Below are positions 1-11,308 of a stretch of DNA of 64,000 nucleotides, piece after piece. Made by a program: the position numbers and the translations under genes. Below the pieces are notes generated by a model that was not told the origin of the DNA, ran no database searches, and saw nothing but the letters and a program-made list of their open reading frames with translations. Each line of letters opens with the position of its first letter. Positions within the stretch are counted from its first letter, which is position 1. Source of the stretch: Pegea sp. RAD2-039 (Eukaryota; Chordata; Thaliacea; Salpida; Salpidae); NCBI GenBank assembly GCA_034620365.1, contig JAQGEQ010000324.1:248001-312000 (forward strand), given 5' to 3'.

Positions 1-3000
1 TAAAGGTGGATCTCCCTTGTCAGTTGCTATTATAGTTGCATTATAATAAGACCCCATGGTTTCTCTATCCAAAGGTTTGTTTGTACTAAATTTCCCTTAG
101 ATTATACAAATTAAAATATTTTTGAGAAAATTCTATCTTTTTACAATAAGTTTTTTATTGCTTAATTTTACTTGTTGAAGTAATTTCAAAGCTAGCATTC
201 TTTCTCAAAGTTGTATTAATTACCTGATAACGCATCAATTTGTAGAACATCTTTGCATTCCTCTGAAATTGAATACCTTATTTCACTATTAAGACCAATA
301 TCACCATCAATAGCTAGCATCTGTTGAAAACAATTTTAAATAATCCAAGAATTTTATGAATTGTAAAATCTTCTCAATCACTTTGATGCTAAATAATGTG
401 ATTTTGAAGAAAAATGCTTCTATTTCACTTTATTCTTTCAAACTTTATAAGATCAAATTAAATTTATTTAAGTTTATATTTACGTTGGTTCTGCAAATTA
501 ACAATCATTAATTTTAGATTTATCAAACTATTTTTTAGTATTCATGAATTATCTTAACCTTGTCAAAAGTTTGCTTTTTCAGAACAGTATATATCTTACT
601 ATAATTATAAAACTTATCAACAAAGTTTTTTTGGGAAAAAATAAAACTATTTGAATAGTTCTGGAGATTTTAGATTTATTCCAAAATCGACTAATTGGTA
701 GCTTGTTTACCTGTCCAATCATTGTATTACTTGTTTCTTCATCTACTTCAAACACTTGATAACCAGCAAACTTAGGTTTTTGGTCATTAACATCTGTTAT
801 TTTAATCTTTAAAATACCTGTAACAAATTATTGTGTTTTGCATTTAACAAACATTTTTAGATTCCACCATATACTGGCATTCAAATGTTTTTGTATTTTT
901 ATGATTTGTTATAAGAAATATGTCTATTTAATTTCGGCCTTAAATAAAAATCCAAATAAATTTCATACGGAAATATTTATTCTCTAAAAGTTTAATTTAA
1001 ACAAAAAAAAGAAAAATAATTATGCATCTTTAATGTCTTGTTAGTTTCAATTTTACTGAGTGGTAAATTATTTAAATTATTTGAACTTATAAACCATTTT
1101 ACAGACTTCTCTAATTGTGGTACCATTTTTTTCAATATTTTGAAGTTGTTTGAAAGCTAATAAAAATAGTTTTAGTTTACGCCAATAAGATTACTGATTT
1201 CTTTCTTTAACAAAAATTAAGTCAAATTTACTTTTAAATTTTCGAAAACTATTATCAAAGACTATTAAAAATATCTTTGAAAAATAAATATTCTTATAAA
1301 AATCTGACCTCTAACTGTTTTCATTTTATCAGTTTGAGAATTTAGATCTTCTACTTGTACTGTTAGTCGAACTTCATCCGATATTTCCCGATCTAAATTA
1401 GATGCCACAATGACTCTTCCAATTTGTGATCTATTCTTTTAATAAACAAAAAAGGTATGGAACCACAAAATAAAATTTAGAGCAAAAATTTACATTTATA
1501 TGATTTGATAAATCAAACCAATTAGAACAGTCAGCAAGAAGTCCTGTATTTGCAAAACATTCAGTAAACACAATTTTGTAGTATAAGTCTGAATTTGTAT
1601 CTAGATCCAGCGCAGCAAGTGTATGAATAACTGAAAGACAAAGCAAAGGAGTATTTCAAAATTGTTTCTAAAATGCTGAGGTTTAGAGACTAATCATAGG
1701 AAGGAAACAAATGTAAGTGTTTAAAACTAACGCTTGAAAGGTTTTAAAGCTATTTAAAGGTATTTTAGATCACTACCATTCATATATTTTTATAAATTGC
1801 TTTGTTAATTGTACAAACTGTTTACTGAACTTAATCAAAAGTAATGGAATCAAGTGAAGGTTGAAGCAATCAGAAAGTAACCTGTATCTATTGTTGCATT
1901 TTCTGCGATTGAAACTTCGTTTAATGAGCTTCCAACAAATTGAGGAGACTTGTTATTAACATCCAACAAATTAACTATTATGAAATATGAAGTAGATTTG
2001 CGAGGAGTGCCAAGATCGGTTGCAATTACTTCAACTTCATAACTTTCTTGCTTATCTCTATCAAGAGCACTGTTTCTAATCTACAACAAACATCATCAGT
2101 TAAACAGGAAGTAATATTGCAACTGTTGAATACCTGTAAGCTTCCTTTATTATCATCTAGTTGAATGATGTTAAAATCGAGCGAATAAATTCCTCCAATT
2201 GAAAAATCAAAATCTTTGTTTGGAGAACAAGCATCTAAGTCGTAAGCTTCGATCTGTATCAATGAAATATTCTTAATTTTGTACATAACTCATCAGCAGG
2301 TTTGATTGTTTTAGTCACTTGCTATCTGGTATCAGTTTGACTACTTTGTTCATAAATTCATCAAAGTTTTACTTACTTTGGTGATTTCTGTTCCATAAGC
2401 TGCTTCTTCATCGACTTCAACGACCAGTGGGTTAGAAATGTTGAATTTAGGGGCAAACTCATTTTCATCCTAATTTGAAATAAGTTTTGCTGACCAATAA
2501 TTGTTCAAAAAGATTTTTAATAAATACTATAACAAGTTTCAGTGAAATTTTAATCTTCTTTAGTTTAAGGTTGATGTTAAACAAATTTTGACTTGGAGTT
2601 TTTAAGTTTTTACAGAATGCAAAGCTGATCTTAAAGTAGAAACATTTGAATTAAAACATTTTATTTAACTTAAAATTATCACCTGTAAAGTTATATAAAC
2701 ATTTGTTGAACTACTTAGACTTGGGGTTCCATTGTCTTCAGCCTTAATCACTAAATCGATCTGCTTATCACTAACTTGGCATTCACCAAATATTTGTTCA
2801 ATGTCTAGAACTGAGCTATTTTTCAAAAATACTAAAAAATCAAAATATTTTTATTTAAAATTGATCAGATGTAGTTTCTATTTATCTTAAAAATTGTTGA
2901 TAATTGTAATTTCTTTACCCGAATTATTTCCGTTTGTTTCTATTTTAAAATTTTTATTAAAATTATTTGGCATAATCGAAAAATTGATTTGTGAATTTTC

Positions 3001-6000
3001 GCCTACATCCATATCATCAGCCTGTTCGAAATTTTATTTATTTTTCAAATTGTTTGTAATAAATCCAAGATAAAATAGATACTCTTTACAAATCATGTCT
3101 AAAAATTTACTTGTATCAAAACTTCAACAAATTCTTCTTCTTTGACGATAAAATAGTAAGAGTCTCGTAAAATCCTAAATAAATCAAAATAATTGAATTT
3201 TAGTATCAAAAGCAAAATAAATTAATCAGATTAAACGTACACAGGTGGATTGTCGTTAATGTCCAATAAGATAATCTCAGCTGGGACAGTAGAGGTTAGT
3301 CCTCCGCCATCTGTTGCCGCAAAGATCACGTGATATTTTGGCGCTGTTTCGCGGTCAAGATGATCAGTGTTTACAGTGATGTCACCAGTTGATGATACTT
3401 TGAAAAATCTAATCCACCAAATTCGGTGAAAGCTTGATGGTTTGACAAGTGATTAGAAATATCTACTTACTGATATCCTACAAGTATACTGTAAGTTAGA
3501 TGTCCATGTTCACCAGAATCAGCATCTGTAGCCTGTTAAAAAATATTACAAAGGTTTTGGGGAAAGGTTGTTCTTATAAAAGCTTAGCTGTCTTTATTCA
3601 TAGATTAAAATGAGTGATTTAGAAGCTGATGTTATCAGCACATTTTATTTTCTAAACAGTTCTGCTTTCGTTTAAACTTTACTTGTAAATGCCCAACTTT
3701 AGTTCCAATTGGAGCTTGTTCCAACAGATTAAAAGTAAGTAAATCTGATTGGAAGGATGGTGAATTGTCGTTGATATCTTTTATTATGATTTTAACTGTC
3801 GCTCTAGAAAGTTCTTGAATGGCATTCTGTTTACTTGTCACAATCTAAAAATATTTGTAATTTAAAAAAATACTGAATTTGTTTTTTTATTAGCAGTTTT
3901 AATATTTACAAACTTTTTAATTGATAGAAGAAACGTTCATTTTAGGAAGTTTTGCAATAATTACAAACAAGAGTTTGTTAAAAATCAATAAAAATATTCA
4001 AGGTTAGTAGGTAAACTTAATTATGAACTTTATTCGTTGTAAAATACTAAACAAATAATACAAATGTTTAAATAAATTACTGAATACTTGACAATAAATC
4101 AGCATAAGTAAACTTGCATTAGAAATAAATAAAAGTCAAAAAACTGTATAGTTTATTGTCAGTAGAAAAAACAATTTATTAAAGATAAACTAACTGTAAA
4201 GTTGAAAATATTTGGGGGTTTTTCAAAGTCGAGAGCTTCTGTATTTCTTATTGCTAAATGAGAACTCCCCGATATATTCAAAACAGATATTTTAAAGGGG
4301 ACTTCTTCTAAAATTTTCACCATAAATTCTGCATTAGACCCCTAAAAGTGTTAAAACTAAAATTGAACCTGCTTCAAAACAAAATCTGTTTTTGAAAGTT
4401 AACTTTAAAAACTAGATTTATGTCTCTATTAAGTTACTTAAGTTACTCTGAATTTAAATAGAATTAGTTTCTAACTTGATCAACATCTTCTACATAAATG
4501 TTCAACCCTTGAACATCTGAACCTACAGATAATCCTTCATCAATTGAAGTTACAAACTCAGTGGCCACGACTTTGCTGCTCAAATCTGATGGATTTTCCA
4601 CTCTAAATAAAATTGATTTGATCAATTCGGTGATACATTGTAAACACATTTTTTAGGTTTTCGAGTGGTTTGTTAATAGAAAAATAGTTTTGATTTGAAA
4701 AGAAGATTCGACGACAAAAATAAACTCTTTAGAACAGATTGAGTTTTATCAGCTAAAATTGTTGTAAGTACTTTACTTCTTGTTAAACGGATATTCTGTT
4801 TTCTAGCTCGCATTTAGTTTACTTAAATATAGGAAAATCAAGCGGAAATTTTTTGTTTATTTTTTAGTTACGTATAAAAAATTGGGATATTATCATCTTC
4901 ATCTTTAATCAGAACAGTAACAGAGGCTTCAGTGCTAAATGGATATCCGACTTCGTTTTGTTTCCACGAAAATTGATCGTTCAGAGGAACTACTTCAGTT
5001 GCCTGAAAAATTTCAACAAAATTTAAAACTGAAATTTAATTTTGAAGTTGTTACTTTGATTCTGAAATGGTGAATGCTGGTATCAAATGATAAAGCTTCG
5101 CGATCAATCTTGTTCACGATTACTATATCTCCTGATTCGGATACGTTAAAGAGATTTTCGCTGACTCCATCTTTCACAATCTCATAAATAATCTGCCAGT
5201 CAAGAGCATAATCCTGATCAAACGCTTCGACTTTTCCAATAACAATTCCCTGCAAAGAAAATTTATATTATAATAAGTTTACTAAGCCAGAAATTCAAAG
5301 TTAAATTATTTTTTTAGTTTTTTACTTTTTCAAGATTTTCAGCAACTTCAAGATCTATAGAAGGAGGTCTAAAAATAGGAGGCTGATCGGGTCCGTCTTC
5401 TAGCTGGAAAAAAAGCTTTTGACTGGAGTTAAGAAAGGTATTTGGATTACAAGGAGCTGTTCCACCATCCTATTCAAAGTTTATCAATGAAATAAGATAA
5501 AAAATGAAAAAAAACTTGTTGCGACTTTTGCGATTAAAGTTGCTTTGATGACTGGCTTTCTGTCGTAATCTAATTTCATCGAAGTATTTTGTAATATACT
5601 TGTGTTTCCTTTGTAGTTTTCAGATATATAAATCAAATCAGTTCCCTGTAGAGTTAAAAGTTTACAGAAAAAATTCAAAGTATTTACTTTCATAAGAACA
5701 ATTAAATATAAAAGTGAATTTACAGTAAAAAACTTGAAAAATAAATTAAAATCTGATTTAATTGAATAAACTTAAAATTAACTTTTCACAATTACTTCAA
5801 TATCAACCATAACAGCTCCTGCTCTTCCAACATCCGCATCAGATACAGAGACATTTGCAAAGACTTTTGGAGTCCAAGGATACTAAAACAAGAACTGTTA
5901 GAGATGAGAACACTTTAGTTGATATCACTTCGTAGATATGTTCAGTGTAGGATATGTCCCGAATGATTGGAGCATTATCATTCGCATCCATCACATAGAT

Positions 6001-6673
6001 TGAAGTTGTTTTCTTAAAAAAAGTTTTCGAATTTAGATTTCAACTCTTTTAAAGAAGTAAAACTCTTATTTAAAATCTTACTTCATCGAATGTCCCTCCA
6101 ACTACATCTTTAACCGTTGACGTCACATCAATTACATTCTTCAACTGGTCAATTAATGATGTTAGGTACTAATTCCTACAAGAAGTAAGTTTCTAAAACC
6201 GAAAAAGCTTAACAAACCTCTCTATTAAATTTGTTTATTAAAGTTATTTCGCCGGAGCTTTTATTAGTTGAAACATAATGGGATAAATCTCCAGCAAGTT
6301 CGAAATTATAGAAGCCAGTTCCAGCATGTGCTGTAAGTTGGTAGATGACTGTACCTACGCGAATATTTTCACAAAACTGGGCGGCATCCAAATTGCCAGT
6401 TAAGGTATTGTTGTTGTGATTGTTGAGTAGAACTACAAAACGAAATAAGTTGGTTTGAATGAGTTTCATAGTACGTAGTTGGTTGGTTACACAGTTTTTC
6501 AAACTTATTTTTTGTCAAATGTAATAACAGTTTTATGTCTTAATGGTCATCCAGCCTAACGACTACGTATGAGTTTTGCTTCTTGAAATATATTTTTGTT
6601 AAAAATACTTACCAAAAGTAGTCGTCTGAGTAATTAGAAGAGTTATCAAAAATATATCAATAAAAAGTTTCAT
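1..6673 (-). CDS. Cadherin-repeat cell-surface protein, 5' part (25 exons, truncated at the window edge)
   Basis: This is a calcium-dependent adhesion protein of the cadherin superfamily. I joined 25 exons with consistent phase: 6613-6673, 6218-6432, 6082-6168, 6012-5929, 5882-5796, 5645-5526, 5469-5326, 5249-5055, 5002-4872, 4602-4476, 4341-4195, 3844-3683, 3532-3471, 3408-3241, 3174-3111, 3021-2919, 2831-2683, 2469-2377, 2253-2134, 2080-1882, 1630-1494, 1435-1309, 817-711, 320-224 and 95 to the edge, about 1027 residues. Exon 1 is a hydrophobic signal peptide starting MKLFIDIFLITLL. Linker motifs recur: DANDNAP, DEDDNIPIF, DINDNSPSF, DINDNPP, DENEFAPKF, DVNNKSPQF, DVNDQKPKF. LDRE-type motifs (NKIDRE, DHLDRE, SNLDRE, PLDRE) lie between them, giving at least eight EC repeats. 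Some calcium motifs are degenerate (GPDQPPIF). Transmembrane and cytoplasmic parts lie outside the window, so Fat, Dachsous, protocadherin or another subclass cannot be chosen. Confidence 0.93.
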
Positions 6674-9034
6674 CTCCACAAGCTGATAAGCATGTTTTAA
6701 TAAAAAAGTTGTTGAAAAGCACAAATTCTTAGTAAACTATTACAGAAAAATCAAAATATGCATCTAAAATATTCAAATTATAAATCTAAACACAAATTTA
6801 GTTTAAATAATCAAACTTGTTAAACAGGTCTACTTATAAAAATATTTTAATGTGACAATATTTCAATATTTTAATAAGTACAAAACCTACGTAACCTGTT
6901 TCTGTAACTCAAGCAGAAAAGTCTTTGACTTATACAAACAAAATACGGCTACCAAACAATCAACAAACTTGCAGTTGTTTAAGTACTCTAAAGTATAATT
7001 GGAATATAAAACTTTAAGCATATAATTTTATTTTTGATTTAAATATAAGAATAAACTATTTAGATAAAACTTTTCAGTTTAAAGATTTGACTTTCAATAA
7101 TCTCATAGACAATGTAGAATGTATCAGCCTAAAATTTGCGAATCATAAGTTTATCAAACATTAGTTTAACATTTGTCAATTATGAAACTATGATTAATTA
7201 TGAATAATTAAACCATAAATTATGAAACCAACCAAGAAAGTTATATAATGATGGTATAAATGAGTATTGAAATAGAATAGATTACAAAAAAAGAAATCTA
7301 TATCGAAAAAAATCTGTTAGTTTATATATAATTTGGATCACTAAGTATACCCATTTACCTCAAATAGCATTTTAAGCGCCAACATTTCTAGAAATAAATT
7401 TAAGCTTTACTTGAATCACTTATAACTTAAGAGTCTTGAACATTTGAAATAACAAAAACGAATAAATAATAAGAGCACATCAAGCTTTTTGTGTAACTTA
7501 TAAACAATTTTGGTACAGTTTATACAAATTTTAAAACAGAAGAATAAATGATGATTTCAAAAGCTTGAAGTTTAGCATTTAAACAGTTTAGAGATATAAC
7601 TACAACTTTACGCTCCTAAACTAAAACATTTAATTTATAACATCTTGAAATACATATTAGTACATACATGGAAATAACTTTATCCAGATTTCTGCAGCAC
7701 CAAACTAAAAAATAAAACAATCATCAGCCAGTTACTGTATCTAAAGTTATTTAAGTTAACAAAACATTTAAAGAAACATTTTTATTTTATATTTTAAACC
7801 ATTTGACTTTATAGAACTATTTCTATGTAATGAGCTTATATAGCATAATTTAAAATTATTCAAAATAAGGATAAACTAATGCCAATTGATACATTCAAAA
7901 TTGTTTAATATCTTTCAGACAAAAAAGAAATGACTTCATCTACTTTTGAGTTAGACAAATCTTTCTAAATATTTATCTTTTATATTTTCAACTAATCATA
8001 ATAATAATAATAACTGACATTTAGCTCAGTAGTTTTCAATTAAATAAAACTGAAGCTGAAACTAAAAAAAAGTATTTGTAAAAAACAAATTCCATTATAC
8101 AACGAGTAGTGTTCTTAAAGTGCTCTTAACCAAGAGTTTTAACCTCAAAATAATGAATAGAAAATCGATAAATTTAAATCTTTAGTTAATTTGCCAAAGA
8201 TCTTAAATAGTTTAAGACTTATTTTCACTATACCATCAGTATTTATATTCTAAAAAAGAAATATTAAAAATAATGTTTTTTCAGAGTGAAGTTTCAAAGT
8301 TTATCTATTCTGGGTCTTTTAGATCAAGATTAGAGGCAAATGAGATTTTTTTGGAAAGTACGGTTATTACTACAAAGATAATTACTTTAGTGTGAGCGTT
8401 TCGCGTTTTCTAAACATTTCTAGTCATTGTGTGGAAGACTTATTTATAAGATAAGAAGTTCTTAAGGTCCTGAACTTACTGGTTTTATTTATTTACAGGA
8501 GAATGTAACCGGTGTTAAAGCTTAAAGTGTTAAAAATCGTTAATCTTTACAAAGTAAACAGACATTTCACAATAAGTTTATATATTTATCATAATAGTTT
8601 AGTTTTGTTGCCAAATAAAAGTTATAAAGGCATGAAAGTCATGATTTATAAATTTATATTAAAGTAAATTTGTAGCTATTTAATACAATTCTTTTTAAAT
8701 CAAAATAATTTTTGGAATTTTTATCTTATTTGATCAGCTTTTTAGAAACTGACAAACTTTCTAATTATTACTTTGATTTTATGAAAATACTTTTAGAGTA
8801 TTTTTCTTCTCCAAAATCTAGAAAATAGTAGAAAGTACTTTGCTACTTTGCTAGGTTAGTTTTGATTAAAATTTTAATCATTAATAATCTGAAATAATGA
8901 TCTCAACATTAATCTTAGAAAAAGTAATTTTTTTAACTATTATTTATAACGATTATTTTCAAAGCTTTCTAACTTCAATTAAAATTCTAAAATTAGTTTA
9001 CTGAAAGACATAAAAAATTACAAATTAATTTATA

Positions 9035-9115
9035 ATAATGGGCTGCTTCGGTCGAAAACAGCCATGCTGGCTGTGCTCAAGAGGTGTTGTTAAAAACAAA
9101 GCAAATCTTAGTGAA
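9035..9115 (-). repeat. Possible SINE end fragment (family A)
   Basis: The block CTGCTTCGGTCGAAAACAGCCATG resembles, in shorter stretches, the end of the full SINE at 61480-61505 (CTGCTTCGGCGGAAGACG) and the start of the 14.8 kb copy. It is a short GC-rich island in AT-rich DNA. The match is brief, so confidence is modest. Confidence 0.35.
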
Positions 9116-9624
9116 ATTCAAAAGAGTTTCTACAATTTCTACAAAGGCTTTCTCATTTGAGATCTTTTGCTACCAACTTAAATTAAAAATAAACTGCTTA
9201 ATACTATGCCATAGCAATATTTCAAGATAATATTCAATCAAAAAGTGACACATTTTTTTATTTATTTAAAACAATTAATCAGCTGAAATTTTTATAAACC
9301 TCTTTATTATGAATACAAGACTATTTCAAACTATTTCAATAAAAAAACGGTTTTCTTAAACTATCATTAGAAACTATAACATCACAACTATAAAAATATT
9401 TAGAATTCATTTCTGATTTTTATTGATTTTAAGAAATGAACTGAAATATTATTTTGAAATAAAATAAATTGGAAAGCAAAATATTATAGGCTCTTGAAAG
9501 GTTTTGATTTTGCCACAAATTTTATTTAATTAAATACTTTCAGACCGTTTTAATTTATTCTAACTTGAAAATATATCCTTTTTTTATCTGATTAATTTGA
9601 TTTGTAACAAGGATTTGTAACAAT

Positions 9625-9830
9625 TGATAAAAACCCGGTTAGAAGGGACTTCTTTGTCTGCTTTATGACAATACTCCTAAAAGACACAAAACTATGAGTT
9701 CAAAGCCGGTTTCAAAGAACTTCGAAAGCAGCTCGTCACTAAACTCAGCTTCGTTCTGACAGCTCTGGCGACGCGAGCTGGGTGTAGTGGCATTAGTCCG
9801 TTACTATGCATGCCTTACCATCACAATAAG
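9625..9830 (+). repeat. SINE copy, body region (family A)
   Basis: The reverse complement of this segment aligns by eye with 61540-61720, sharing the blocks around CAGCTCTGGCGACG, GTTCTGACAGCTC and the end CCCGGTTAGAAGGGACTTC. It is more GC-rich than its surroundings. Orientation is opposite to the 14.8, 27.1 and 61.5 kb copies. The tRNA head is not recognisable here. Confidence 0.55.
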
Positions 9831-11308
9831 TCAGATTTATAAATAAATCTTTAAAATATATTTGTTTTCGCACTTGTTTTTCGGGTCTTTTCTTGTATTT
9901 TGTGTCATTTAGTATCTAATCTGCTTCTGATTGGACGTTTTTACATGTAATCGTTGCCCAAAGTACTTAAGACATTTCCGCCCATATTGTTTTGTTCGCT
10001 ATAAAAGCTGTATGATTTGTTTCTTCCAGCTATACTTTAAGTAAAAAAATACACAGATTTTCTTTTGTCTTCTTATATTTAAAGATATTTTTTCTTTGCC
10101 GGATCTCAGCTTGATCTGAGTCATCTTGAATTGAGCTTCTTCTCTATTGCCTTCTGGTACCATCAAGAAGACTGCATATGATAAAATTATTGCAAACATT
10201 TTTAGATAAGTATAATAACTGACTCATCAGGAAATGCAGACTAGTGTTTATTTTTTATGTTTCTTAGTATTTTGCTTATTGAGCTATTTCAAAAACTGCA
10301 AATGCGACAAAAATTTGCGTCTTGTATTTCATCACTTGATCACTTAATTTGTCAGAGTTTGAATTAGTTTATAATTTAACTGTAATTTTTTGTAAATTTT
10401 ACCTGTAATATATTATAGTTTTATATTATTTTCATCTAAATAAGGCTTAGATAAGTTAGTTACATTTAAAAGATAAATGTAAACATTTACTTAAAAAATG
10501 TTTAGACTAAGTTAAAAAGCCCCTTTGCATAACATTGAAGTTTGATTTTAGCAGCCAACTTTGCATTAGATTAGGAAATGCTGTTTAATGCTACTGCAAT
10601 CATTTGAAAGCATTTAATTTATTTAATTGTTAAAATTTACTATTTTTATAAAAAACAAAAATAATTATTTGGAATGTACTTTTTATAGTTTTATTATCGC
10701 TTGATTATGATTTATTTAAGATAAATGTTATTTTATGATTTATAATTTTTTAGCTAGGTTTATTTATTTTATCATCAAAATAATTTTTATAAAGATATGA
10801 TTAATGATTAAATAATGCATAATTATTTATTTAAGGTAATATAAATTATATTTGATTGCAAATTTAACATCTCAATTTTTTGTATTCAAAAAATATATAA
10901 ACATATTATTTATATTAGATCGTTTTTTTTTTCTAATTATTTTAATTTTAGGTTTTATATTTATTATATCATTTTTATAGGTCATAAAGTTTGTTATTTA
11001 GTAGTTTTGCTTCTAAATATTTTGAAATTGTTTATTATAGTTATAATATTTAAGACTTTCCATTAATTAAAATCTGATAATATCATTTCTATAAAATGAT
11101 ATTACTAAATTATAAATAGCTAAATTGATAGTTTATAAATTTTATCTAACTTATGTAGCATAAAATGTTTAACTAAATAAAAAAGTAAATAAATATTCCA
11201 AATGTTTACAAGTTGAAGTTGTAATTGAAAACCAAACTAAATGAATTAGTAAATTACTAAATAAATTTTTTTTAAGGTTTTTAAAGCAGTTGTTCAAAAA
11301 ACTCAGTA

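Larger units (their letters stand above)
6674..11308. other. AT-rich intergenic region
   Basis: No confident gene. It separates the divergently transcribed cadherin (minus) and the acidic-repeat gene (plus), so both promoters should lie here. It contains one SINE copy and one SINE fragment (listed separately). A small minus-strand ORF with a hydrophobic start sits at 9999-10199, and a possible plus-strand spliced fragment lies at about 8284-8528. Neither is strong enough to annotate as a gene. Confidence 0.6.

Noticed and set aside
9999..10199. Minus-strand 66-codon ORF with hydrophobic N terminus
   Set aside because: No partner exons, lysine- and isoleucine-rich tail typical of AT-rich noise, and no family resemblance.
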